Shown here piece after piece: positions 52,101-60,167 of a stretch of DNA of 64,000 nt. The translations under genes and the position numbers were made by a program. The stretch covers positions 124,001 to 188,000 of the forward strand of contig JAGAIR010000004.1 in the NCBI GenBank assembly GCA_017626435.1, written 5' to 3'. The stretch's first letter is position 1, and each line of letters starts with the position of its first letter. The notes under the pieces are model-generated. The model ran no database searches. It was not told the DNA's origin and saw only the letters and a list, made by a program, of their open reading frames with translations. Source of the DNA: Lachnospiraceae bacterium (GTDB lineage Bacteria; Bacillota_A; Clostridia; Lachnospirales; Lachnospiraceae).

Positions 52101-54243
52101 GTGAGATATCATTACCGGAAAATCTATATTCTGTTGCATTGTCACCAACGTGGAGAAGAATTTTCTTCTTCAGGCTGTTTTCATTGTATACAGTGTTATT
52201 ACTGCTGTCATGATTGAATTTTCCATCATTCAATCCAACATACACTAAATCATATTCTCCAATGATATCCTTCCTGCTGCCGTTAAATTCCTGCGTCGTC
52301 ATATAGTCAATTTCTATATTTCCCTTATAACGGGACGGAGGAAGTTTCGCAGTTAAATAAGTTTCATTCAGCGTAAATTCATTACAAGGCTCAATCTCCA
52401 ATACACGCAACGTCTCCTTTTTACGTGATGGATCTTCTGAATCTCCAGTACCCTGTTTCTTATAGTTCAAAAGATAATGAATCATCTGTGCGGCATTCAT
52501 ATTGGAAAATTCTTTTCCATACTCTTTTTCGTACCATTCAAATGCATCACTTGTAGAAGGATTATCTTTACTCAGGGTATTTGTATCAATCATCTGGGTA
52601 AACAGATTATCTGCATTATATGAGAATGTTGCACCATTCAAGCCTACATTCGTATATCCATCTGAACCCATATGCAAAATTCCACCATACTGATTGATAC
52701 CGTACAAATCCACCTGATCCTGTGTAATTTCCCACGGACTATCAGCATTCTCTCCTACCGGATAGAATGTATACTGGTTCCAATATTCCTGCGCCAGTCC
52801 TGCATCCTGTGAGGTACAAAGTCCCGTTTCAGCAAACTGGTTGTTCTCCAGATTCGGTTCGTTTGGAATAACTGTACCGCCAGATGCTTTCTGATTACAG
52901 AAAAAGTATTTGTAGAAATTTTCCTGCTTCAGAAGAAAATTCATTACAAGAAATTTATACAAGTTAAGATTTGATCCCCCCGGACTCTGGCTGTAACTTA
53001 CATGTTCCAACGTCGTATAATCCAGATAATGTGTTGTCACGTTCTCTGTATTATTAAACTGTACTCCTGTTGTAATAGAAGCATCCCACAAAAGTGGTGC
53101 AAATTTAAATTCACCATTTCCATCGTACTTTTCCAGGGCATTTACCTTCATAAACAGTGTTCTTGCCACTCTCCAGGAAAAGTCATTATCCCCATTATTA
53201 AAGAAGGTACTGCTGATCGTTCCGGTTCCTGTATCTTTAATTCTTCTGAGATCATTATACTTTTCCGTATTCCAGTGATTCTTACCACTGGAAGATCCAC
53301 TTTGATGCATATAGATCAGATCCGCATAATCGATCCATTCCGGTGTCTCAGCCAGCTGTTTTGGCTCAATGGTCTTAATGACAATATGATAATTTTCTAC
53401 ATCACTTTTCTTCCGGATATTTAAGGATGTTCTGACAAATGTATCAAAATGAACCGGATGACGCGTTGATTCGTAATTGGTAGAATCAGAAGAATAATAA
53501 GTGTCATTTCCCTCACGGATCGTATATTCTCTGTCACCCTCCTCAAAGTTAATGGAAGCCCCTGCTTCTTTGGCATATTTATTCTCCAGTTTTGCCAGAC
53601 GGACATAGGTATCCTTGCTTAAACTACTATCCTGGTCTGTTGGAGAACCAATGGTTACCCAGATATAATCACCTGTTCCATCTGTTACCTTTTCAAAATT
53701 CGGTCTGTATATGGTCCCACTGGCAATATCACCAGAATCATCCGCATAAGTATTCCCTGTATACTTAAAATTTCCTGCCCCAGAAGCTACTTTTTCATAA
53801 TACCCATAGGCAGTAAATTTAGTGCTGGTATCTCTCTCCCAAGATCCTGGATACGCCAGTTTATCATTTGCATCATACTCTTCTGCAAAAACCCTGCGTA
53901 CTGCATTTCCAATTGCATACGCACCGCGATATAATTCATAATAATACTCCGGATGTTCATTAAAAGCATATGGTTCACAGCCGTCAATCAGATAACCAAA
54001 CTCTGCCTTGCCAACGTATGGCACGATTTCAAGAATCACAAATGGATTTTCTGCCGTTCCATCCGCTGCACTCATATTAGTAGGCAATTGTGCTATATCA
54101 TTAATAACACCTCTGCTGATTTTCTCTTCCGCATGTGATGTCAGCCTGTGATATCCAAAATAGCCTACTACCACTGCAAGACATACCGCAACGAGACCAG
54201 CAAGCTTTTTTCCTTTCGACAAATTATTCCATACTCTTTTCAT
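49162..54243 (-). CDS. Giant DUF5057 surface protein of the pilus operon
   Basis: The product is 1,693 residues. An N-terminal basic stretch and one membrane helix (about 11-31) would anchor or export it. The following ITRGVINDIAQLP-like segment and VILEIVPYVGKAEFGYLIDG region match DUF5057, a family of large Clostridial proteins of unknown function. Near residues 1340-1380 there is a Pro/Thr/Glu-rich linker with PTPK and PTPS repeats, and the last 300 residues look like beta-rich binding domains. ATG at 54243 has GGAGG ten bases upstream. It is the last gene of the type IV pilus operon. I infer a pilus-associated adhesin or tip protein. Confidence 0.75.
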   Translation of the reverse strand: MKRVWNNLSKGKKLAGLVAVCLAVVVGYFGYHRLTSHAEEKISRGVINDIAQLPTNMSAADGTAENPFVILEIVPYVGKAEFGYLIDGCEPYAFNEHPEYYYELYRGAYAIGNAVRRVFAEEYDANDKLAYPGSWERDTSTKFTAYGYYEKVASGAGNFKYTGNTYADDSGDIASGTIYRPNFEKVTDGTGDYIWVTIGSPTDQDSSLSKDTYVRLAKLENKYAKEAGASINFEEGDREYTIREGNDTYYSSDSTNYESTRHPVHFDTFVRTSLNIRKKSDVENYHIVIKTIEPKQLAETPEWIDYADLIYMHQSGSSSGKNHWNTEKYNDLRRIKDTGTGTISSTFFNNGDNDFSWRVARTLFMKVNALEKYDGNGEFKFAPLLWDASITTGVQFNNTENVTTHYLDYTTLEHVSYSQSPGGSNLNLYKFLVMNFLLKQENFYKYFFCNQKASGGTVIPNEPNLENNQFAETGLCTSQDAGLAQEYWNQYTFYPVGENADSPWEITQDQVDLYGINQYGGILHMGSDGYTNVGLNGATFSYNADNLFTQMIDTNTLSKDNPSTSDAFEWYEKEYGKEFSNMNAAQMIHYLLNYKKQGTGDSEDPSRKKETLRVLEIEPCNEFTLNETYLTAKLPPSRYKGNIEIDYMTTQEFNGSRKDIIGEYDLVYVGLNDGKFNHDSSNNTVYNENSLKKKILLHVGDNATEYRFSGNDISRIKRKELKNYVKGGNGLLVAKDLKSLNKMKVDVSSNLYKFAESDIKNKENVIVLDDLTYSFLNNYCVTYRDSKLTVTDNPPEYTSDDSSEGNGGSATANAQLSDSKLDFTFTIGSPKKKVDGEANAKYGIKIFMDIDYDGVVADNSEESELVYDSYVDADSDQSDELTNNDSSAGNSNSPKKYYEYIDKVGNETAAEVVQKNTHSVSFDFNTFYKNRKLASRRNGAIAWKFVIYDTSNPQYYVAKTGTSWYNGAGAGKMEVNVYQIIGNDVSDTAVNLQNKPELFKTYTENLENYEIHVTTETLAEYLKKFTEAYPYSSGEDYSEATINQFESYNVFLISCGKELQEADNANGAVSFITKQAEEGASVLYTNDAVSKSSSASASITQGIKDILNQSRFTDGDASYVDKPTRPTASETEYSLEDYKSLEFTYAAAMEEGEGTYNCFDNDIWKQVDGKTEMAYGVSSQKTDTITRLNQGTVTTYPYTISDRVKVSGIAAKDFQLNMNNGELTVWYCLGGEEDTMYGISPNDATNNYYLYSAANVTYSGVDLENVTDPMEMKLFINTLIGNYEIGYKNPHVAVDDIKGIESEKKDCLELTLNSDSTDSLKIFDAKMPKLKKQYLEYVPSPKPIATASPEPTPSLEPEETEGPAPTQETEVTAPTPKPTPIRVIYENADGSSVQTVDMGTKYGEHKRIDDLEDTNMIRIKYHTTESLAADTIVFGLKDKDWADITEIKACQGASTDSAQTQIYDIQVGELKSTLTAKGKDLSYLGIDRRDWRAVVDSVKVYASKEDADASEETNAGGGSSGGSNPTEDMDTSLTAEFDQELADESTFIADALRANKNLTHRIYFTPYDNNVAGGNIRSLRISLVNRTKNQEDKTHSLVKTIYQDYRDIATNKRFIRRFRVGEDGNFSTANKNFLKDNTQYYFLYDERFINGMYEGVKYNYVKFEIENRKKKGVTYLNLFPDTQADNMYVFPLD

Positions 54244-54331
54244 AATGCTACTGCCTCCATTCTGCAGCCAAACCACTCCGCTGCAAAGTGCTTTCCAATA
54301 ACTTCCATCCTCTAAAACCCAGTTTAGCTGA

Positions 54332-54946
54332 TTACGGGTAAGTAACCAGCTTATTTCTGATTTTTGTCGTTGCATCCACCTCATATTTTACTTTTCCATT
54401 CTTCATACCCAGATGGATCGTTACCTTATTTTCCTCTATTGATACATCAAATTTCTCGATATACTCAGCAAACAGTGCATCTGCACTGTACAGATCACAA
54501 TTTGGAGAACATTCGATTGAACCACCACTTGCCGGTTTTATCTGGTCATGATCATGCTCATACAGATATAATTTATTTTCTGCCTCATCAAATTGAATAA
54601 ACTTCATATTTTTAACGGTCTTACTTTCAACAAATTTGGAATCACCAGCTCCAATGGATCCAGAAGTTGCCGGAAGACTTCTGCTTTCCATCTGATACAA
54701 TGTCAAAATATGATTCTCACTATCATAGTGTGCAGAATTTGCCTCCAAAATCATTGTATTCATCTGTGCCAGAAGCGTCTGTGATTCCATCTGCAGATCA
54801 AGCTCTGATTTTGCAAAGGAATAACTCCTTGTACCAGTCTGCATCAACAATGTGATTGCCCCTGCTACGATTACCATCACAGCCATAGAAATTATCAGTT
54901 CCACTAAAGTAAATCCTCGATTATCTTTCCACCTCAGAACAATCAC
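54332..54946 (-). CDS. Type IV prepilin-like minor pilin (PilW/GspJ position)
   Basis: The product is about 200 residues. The class III signal RWKDNRG-FTLVELIISM contains the cleavage Gly and Glu at +5, followed by a hydrophobic helix and a small globular domain. Only a GTG at 54946 is available as a standard start, but the Shine-Dalgarno GGGAGG runs into it. A CTG at 54935-54937 lies eight bases after GGAGG and may be the true start. The gene follows another prepilin by six bases and precedes the DUF5057 gene; it is probably a minor pilin of the tip complex. Confidence 0.85.
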   Translation of the reverse strand: MIVLRWKDNRGFTLVELIISMAVMVIVAGAITLLMQTGTRSYSFAKSELDLQMESQTLLAQMNTMILEANSAHYDSENHILTLYQMESRSLPATSGSIGAGDSKFVESKTVKNMKFIQFDEAENKLYLYEHDHDQIKPASGGSIECSPNCDLYSADALFAEYIEKFDVSIEENKVTIHLGMKNGKVKYEVDATTKIRNKLVTYP

Positions 54947-54952
54947 CTCCCA

Positions 54953-55534
54953 TTATGGATTCTCAATATAATGTTTACCAGTTGCCTTGATCAGTTTAAT
55001 ATAAAAAGTCTGCTTTCCTTTTAACTCCAGCCTGTTCAAAAACTCTTTATTCCGAAGTGTACCATCGTCAGCCAGCGAACCATCATTGCTATAGGTAAAT
55101 GCTCCTGTACTTTTGGAATAACCGACCTTAAGCATATTTGTCTCAGATAAAACCAATGTTGTACTTCCCTTTCCTGTAATCGTCACCTTGCTGTCACAGA
55201 TTTTATCCCCAACATTATGCGCTGCCAGATAGGCGTCCAGCTCGGAACGGCTCAGGAACCCACTGGGATTCCCAGTATTTAACCCGTTTATTGTACAAGT
55301 ATAAATACCATCTGACATCTTATACAGATATAGATAGGTGTCTCCTTTTTTCGTCATAGTCTCCGTCTGGATATAAGTCAATTTACTGTTCAGCTTATTG
55401 GATGCCTTTTTTGTCTTTCCCGTATTGAGATATCCAAATACGCCAAACGTTACCCCTGTTAATACAGCCATAATCCCCATGACTATAATCAGTTCCACCA
55501 GCGAAAATCCTCTTGTATCACTTTTTCTTTTCAC
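54953..55534 (-). CDS. Type IV prepilin-like minor pilin
   Basis: The product is 193 residues. The leader MKRKSDTRG is followed by FSLVELIIVMGIMAVLTGV, a standard prepilin signal with Glu at +5. The C-terminal 150 residues are mostly beta-strand, with no cysteine pair framing a disulfide loop. The start is GTG at 55534 with AGGAGG seven bases upstream. It belongs to the run of minor pilin genes between pilO and DUF5057. Confidence 0.87.
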   Translation of the reverse strand: MKRKSDTRGFSLVELIIVMGIMAVLTGVTFGVFGYLNTGKTKKASNKLNSKLTYIQTETMTKKGDTYLYLYKMSDGIYTCTINGLNTGNPSGFLSRSELDAYLAAHNVGDKICDSKVTITGKGSTTLVLSETNMLKVGYSKSTGAFTYSNDGSLADDGTLRNKEFLNRLELKGKQTFYIKLIKATGKHYIENP

Positions 55535-55559
55535 GCCATCACCTCCTGATTATCAGCCA

Positions 55560-57995
55560 TTAGTTCTTCTTCCAGTTCTCATAATTTACATTATTTGTAT
55601 TGTTTTCACCACTGTCACCAATGGTAGCATCTACAGATTTTCTAAAATATTTGCTCAACAGATCATAGAATACTTTCCCGCCAGCTTTATCCTCTGCAAA
55701 CATTTCTCCTACCAGCTTTTCATTAGAAGCAATGGCAATATTACTTCCAGTAAATTTAACATCCCCACCGGCAATGATCAGACCATTAAAGTCCGTCTGC
55801 AGTTCGACATCCCCGGCAGTAATAATGATTCCACTGTTTACTCCGCTATAGCTGCCACTGTTCCACTGAACATCATTCTCAGAAATGATATAAACTCCAT
55901 TTCCTGAACTGACAGCCATTGTTCCACTTGCCTCTGTGAGCTTACTTCGGTCAACCAGCTTATCAAACAGGTTGGTTCCGTCTGATTTACCACTCTTGGA
56001 AAACTTATCGCTATTATTGTCGGACAGTCTCCACTTTGGACTGGACAATGCATCAGCATAGTCTTTAATCAGAGCCAGCTGTCTTGACATGTAAATCTTA
56101 CTTTTATTAACAGCATATTCTGCCAACGGCGAATCTGCATTAGCGTCTGTATTCTGAATCCTTACTGCCAGATTAGCATCCGATGCATTACCATATAAAA
56201 TATTACCAGAGGTGAGTAAAATTTCTGCTCCATTATTAATGGTCACACCAGTTGTAGACAAATACGCTTTATCCACCTCGCTGTATACACTCTGTTGAGG
56301 GCTTAACTGATGGAATATCTGATAAAACATGCTCGACAGCTTCTGGTTTTTAAAATTCAGATAAAAATAATCTAAATTCTGTATCTTAGAATCTCTTCGA
56401 TGATAGACCTGTGCAGCCTGATTACTTACAAAATCCATAATATCAAAACTGGTCTTCTCATTCCCTTGTGCATCTTTGAACAGATCATAGGAAGAATCAT
56501 TCATCAGATTCTGATATTCCTGATCCTTCACTTCAAGATATTTATTATATCCCTGATAGTCAAAAGCATAAACTGCATCTGTCACAGCATCCTTGATCCG
56601 GAAGAAATACCATTCCTTCGTCACACCATCTGCATCCGTTGCAATATGAGTAGCTCCCTGAAAATCTGCTATTTCATCATAATCTGTTACTCCCAGAACT
56701 GCTGCTGATGTAATAAATTCACTTGGGATATAATATGCCAGCTGGCTGCTTTTTACTGTCAAAGATTCACCCAGTTCAATATCCGGGTTAATGTCTGCCC
56801 CGGCAGCATCCGTCAATATCTCACCCGTATTTGGATTTTTAGAAATAAAGGTACGTCCAGAAAGAATCAACTGCTTTAATCCGTTTAAATTTAACTGTTC
56901 ATTTTTACCATTGATCGAAATCGCACTGCTGTAGGATGCCTTTGTTGCCAGTTTATTCCTGTCAGTATAATCATCGCTATAATTATATCCATAGTAACGT
57001 CCTGACAAAGTGACACTATCATCTGTGCCATTCAATTCCAAATCGTCTGCCACATTACAGTCACCGTTAATAGTAATCGTATTCCCTGTATCACCAGCCT
57101 CTGTCATGATATTTTCCACCCAGACCTCTGCTTCACCGGATGTACCGCCTTGGATATTCAGTGTACTGCTATTCCCCACATTGATATCACCACGACTGAT
57201 AATATACTGTGCATTAATATTAAGTTCACCGCCCCCGGTCAACACAATACCCTGCTGGGATTTCTTATCCACACTGCGGTTGACAGTGCCGGAATAAATA
57301 TTACCATTTACTTCCACACGAGTAGTACCTGCATCCGAACGAATCTGATTATCTGCCAGGATGGCGTAGCTCAAATATTCCGAATGTGCCTCTGTATTGA
57401 CGGAAGGTACCTCCACACGGATATCCGTTGTCAAGGTTGTCTCGAAAGAATTTTCTTCTTTAATAACAGATATATTCTTTAATATCAGACTATTCCCATC
57501 CACGAGGAGTTCATCTCCCGTAAACGTATTTCCATCACTGTCTGTATGAGAGCCATGAATCTGGTATTTGCTCCGCTCCTCTGCATTAAGAAAAGACATT
57601 AAAATATTGTCATTATAAAAATATGTACCTGTTTCTGAATAAACTGCTTTCTCATCACCAGTTAAGACCCGAAGCATTTTTTCGAGATAAGATATGCTGT
57701 AACGGGTATCCAGTGTTGCATCTGCTGATGTCAATGCAGAATTGTATTCAGCCAATGCCAGTGCATAAGCATCTGCTGACGCCTTGGAGGATTCATTCTG
57801 AATCCCGGCCGATATATTATCCAAAATGGAATCTGTCTGATAAAAATTTTCCTGTGAGCGCTTCTGCGAAGCTTTTAACCGAATATTTGTAATGGTCATC
57901 GTGATAATGGTTCCAGCTAACAATATAAGAAATGTCATGGTTACCAGCACTAATACCAGAGATGATCCTCTTTTATCCTTCCAAAACCGTTTCAT
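55560..57995 (-). CDS. PilX-like pilus assembly protein, large
   Basis: The product is 811 residues. The N terminus WKDKRG-SSLVLVLVTMTFLILL looks like a prepilin signal but lacks Glu at +5, as in PilX and GspK proteins. The rest is a long exported region with many Gly-Asn-rich, beta-helix-like turns (INVGNSSTLNIQGG, INGDCNVADDLELNG) and no second membrane helix. Most PilX proteins are only about 200 residues, so this is a strong expansion. ATG has GGGGAGGG upstream. It may occupy the tip of the pilus together with the other minor pilins. Confidence 0.75.
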   Translation of the reverse strand: MKRFWKDKRGSSLVLVLVTMTFLILLAGTIITMTITNIRLKASQKRSQENFYQTDSILDNISAGIQNESSKASADAYALALAEYNSALTSADATLDTRYSISYLEKMLRVLTGDEKAVYSETGTYFYNDNILMSFLNAEERSKYQIHGSHTDSDGNTFTGDELLVDGNSLILKNISVIKEENSFETTLTTDIRVEVPSVNTEAHSEYLSYAILADNQIRSDAGTTRVEVNGNIYSGTVNRSVDKKSQQGIVLTGGGELNINAQYIISRGDINVGNSSTLNIQGGTSGEAEVWVENIMTEAGDTGNTITINGDCNVADDLELNGTDDSVTLSGRYYGYNYSDDYTDRNKLATKASYSSAISINGKNEQLNLNGLKQLILSGRTFISKNPNTGEILTDAAGADINPDIELGESLTVKSSQLAYYIPSEFITSAAVLGVTDYDEIADFQGATHIATDADGVTKEWYFFRIKDAVTDAVYAFDYQGYNKYLEVKDQEYQNLMNDSSYDLFKDAQGNEKTSFDIMDFVSNQAAQVYHRRDSKIQNLDYFYLNFKNQKLSSMFYQIFHQLSPQQSVYSEVDKAYLSTTGVTINNGAEILLTSGNILYGNASDANLAVRIQNTDANADSPLAEYAVNKSKIYMSRQLALIKDYADALSSPKWRLSDNNSDKFSKSGKSDGTNLFDKLVDRSKLTEASGTMAVSSGNGVYIISENDVQWNSGSYSGVNSGIIITAGDVELQTDFNGLIIAGGDVKFTGSNIAIASNEKLVGEMFAEDKAGGKVFYDLLSKYFRKSVDATIGDSGENNTNNVNYENWKKN

Positions 57996-58017
57996 TATGA
58001 CCCTCCCCTCTTTCCTT

Positions 58018-59262
58018 TTAATTTTGTATCTTTGTTCCTTTTACTACTGCATACTCCTTTGTTCCTTTCAGGACTCTCACTGTAATTTTTGCCACACGCT
58101 TCATTGGCTCCTGATCCACCAGGGTATAATCCGTCCCAGCTATATTCATTGCCAGCTGGTCACTGCCAAAGGCTGTCGCATACAATTCATTATCGCCAAA
58201 GGAAAGATTCGTATATATTTTGCCAATCTTATTTTTAAAATAGGAACCGGCTGAAATATCGGTCAGATCCAGCTTATAACCAGACTTTCTCTTAGTATAT
58301 CCCTCTGGTACTGTCCCTTCATTATAAGACACACTGTTCTGTGCGATCAGAAATAGCTTTAACTGCCCATTCTGCACATGATTGGTATCATTAAAGTAGG
58401 TGTCTGCATTTAACTGTACCTTATCTGTTGATACGATCGCGCCTCCTGTAACCGGCTGGTAAAACAGATAAATATTGCTCATTTCTTTTGGATCGAGAGA
58501 TGAGGTCTCTACAACCTCTTTATATACTGTAGTTGCATCAATTCCAGCCGGATAACTGCTGCCTGCATAACGATATTGATATTCCGCTTTTACTACAACA
58601 TTTCCTGTAGAATGGTTCCACTTATCCTTTTCCTCACTGGCATTGATCACCACAGTACAATCCAGATACTTTTCAAATTCTGCCATAGTCATAACAGGTG
58701 CTGATTTTGTTTTTGCACATTCATCCGAATGCTTTCCATAAAAATATAACTTTGCCGCCAGTAAACTCTGTCCATTCTCAGATATCATTACATCCTTATC
58801 CGTATCCATAGTCCCGACCAAAGACCGCTGATAATCTACAACAACAGAGGAACTGGTAGCCGATTCTGTCACCTGCTGGATTGGCTCAATCTCCGCCTCT
58901 ACATCAAAATTACTTCTATCAATTTTTACCGTTTTTTTCAGAGTGTAACTAGTCTTTCCTGTGAGTGGGTCAGCCGGGACCTTCACGGTCCATTTCGTAG
59001 TATCGGTATCCTGAGCACAAACAACAGCACTGTCATTCAGCTGATAAGGAGAATTCTTAAAATTTTCCAGAATATCCTGTGCCTGCACTGTTGCATTCTG
59101 CCTGGTACGACTTTCTGCATTCTTCTTGCCGGCATCTGTAAAATAATGAAGAAGCGGCATCGTAATGATAGCTAATATTCCAATGGTAATAATCAGTTCC
59201 ACCAAAGTAAAACCATTTTTATCATTTTTTATTTTTGCAATTGTGAAATTCTGATTCTTCAT
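58018..59262 (-). CDS. Type IV prepilin-like minor pilin, large
   Basis: The product is 414 residues, with the prepilin signal NDKNG-FTLVELIITIGILAII (Glu at +5) after a 17-residue leader. The exported part has about 370 residues, longer than most minor pilins. ATG at 59262 follows GAGGTG. It lies directly after a small ORF (59274-59378) and before the PilX-like gene. By order it corresponds to PilV/GspI-type proteins, but that is positional inference. Confidence 0.85.
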   Translation of the reverse strand: MKNQNFTIAKIKNDKNGFTLVELIITIGILAIITMPLLHYFTDAGKKNAESRTRQNATVQAQDILENFKNSPYQLNDSAVVCAQDTDTTKWTVKVPADPLTGKTSYTLKKTVKIDRSNFDVEAEIEPIQQVTESATSSSVVVDYQRSLVGTMDTDKDVMISENGQSLLAAKLYFYGKHSDECAKTKSAPVMTMAEFEKYLDCTVVINASEEKDKWNHSTGNVVVKAEYQYRYAGSSYPAGIDATTVYKEVVETSSLDPKEMSNIYLFYQPVTGGAIVSTDKVQLNADTYFNDTNHVQNGQLKLFLIAQNSVSYNEGTVPEGYTKRKSGYKLDLTDISAGSYFKNKIGKIYTNLSFGDNELYATAFGSDQLAMNIAGTDYTLVDQEPMKRVAKITVRVLKGTKEYAVVKGTKIQN

Positions 59263-59273
59263 CTACTCACCTC

Positions 59274-59378
59274 TTATTTTACTTTCTCCCAGGATACTTT
59301 CACAGGCTTATCGTCTGCAAATATCTTTATAACACCATGCAACCACCATAAATATGGCGGTTGCATGAAATTTTCCAT
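59274..59378 (-). CDS. Hidden 34-residue ORF between pilO and a minor pilin gene
   Basis: An open frame beginning two bases after the pilO stop (TAAGGATG) encodes MENFMQPPYLWWLHGVIKIF followed by a charged tail ending VSWEKVK. It fills the gap exactly and stops 12 bases before the next start. An internal ATG at codon 5 is also possible. The DNA also forms a hairpin ATGCAACC...GGTTGCAT over codons 5-13. Both a small coupled protein and a regulatory hairpin are possible; no homologue is known to me. Confidence 0.4.
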   Translation of the reverse strand: MENFMQPPYLWWLHGVIKIFADDKPVKVSWEKVK

Positions 59379-59380
59379 CC

Positions 59381-60133
59381 TTATTTAAAAATATTTTGTT
59401 TTTTGGACCCCGGATCGTCTACATTTGGCTGCTGATAAAGCTCTCCGGTACCAGAAATTGCATACATACTGATGGTCATAGAACAGGTCAGGTCATCGCT
59501 TTCTGCATCCTTTGTTGCAGAAATATCTGTAATGGTCATCCTATCCTCAGAATTATTAATATAGTTTACAACCTCTTTCAAAGAGTTGTATGGAGCTGTA
59601 AAAGCTACTGCCACATCAGAACGGTATCCAATATAATTTGCTGCAGCAGATACAATATCTTTTACTGATGTATCAGAAGTAATTGCAGACACTGTAGCCG
59701 TCGATGCAGGAATCGTACTGGCAGCCGGTGCTGCATTGGTATTTGTACCACCTGCTGCTGTCGCTGTGCCAGGCTGATAAAATATCTGGTTCATTTTGTA
59801 GCTTTCTGACTGAATTTTTACATTTTCAATCCCTTCATACATCTCATTTAAATCATAAATCGCATTCTGGGTACGTACTTCTGATGGAAATTTACTCAGA
59901 GTTTCAGCAATGTTCTGCTGATACTTCCGAGTTTCCTCCTGGACACTCGCTTTCTGCGCCTCCATGGTCTCTAACTGCTGTACCTCTGTCCGAAGGGATG
60001 CATTGGCATCCACTAACGTGTTTTTTTTCTCCATCATTTTGGTAAATACCAGAAAATAACTGGCTGCCACAATAAGAATGGCACCAAAGAATAATAATAT
60101 CTTTTTGTCTCTATTGGACATTTTCTTCTTCAT
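59381..60133 (-). CDS. pilO: Type IV pilus inner-membrane protein PilO-like
   Basis: The product is 250 residues. A short cytoplasmic tail and one membrane helix (about 12-32) precede a coiled coil (RTEVQQLETMEAQKASVQEE) and an alpha-beta domain. This is the standard PilO layout. An Ala/Thr/Pro-rich low-complexity stretch interrupts the domain near 128-155. ATG at 60133 has GGAGGAG upstream. PilO pairs with PilN to form the alignment complex between the inner ATPase and the pilus; here PilN is fused to PilM in the gene upstream. Confidence 0.82.
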   Translation of the reverse strand: MKKKMSNRDKKILLFFGAILIVAASYFLVFTKMMEKKNTLVDANASLRTEVQQLETMEAQKASVQEETRKYQQNIAETLSKFPSEVRTQNAIYDLNEMYEGIENVKIQSESYKMNQIFYQPGTATAAGGTNTNAAPAASTIPASTATVSAITSDTSVKDIVSAAANYIGYRSDVAVAFTAPYNSLKEVVNYINNSEDRMTITDISATKDAESDDLTCSMTISMYAISGTGELYQQPNVDDPGSKKQNIFK

Positions 60134-60167
60134 AATAATCTCCTCCAATCTTCTGTAAGCAACTAAG

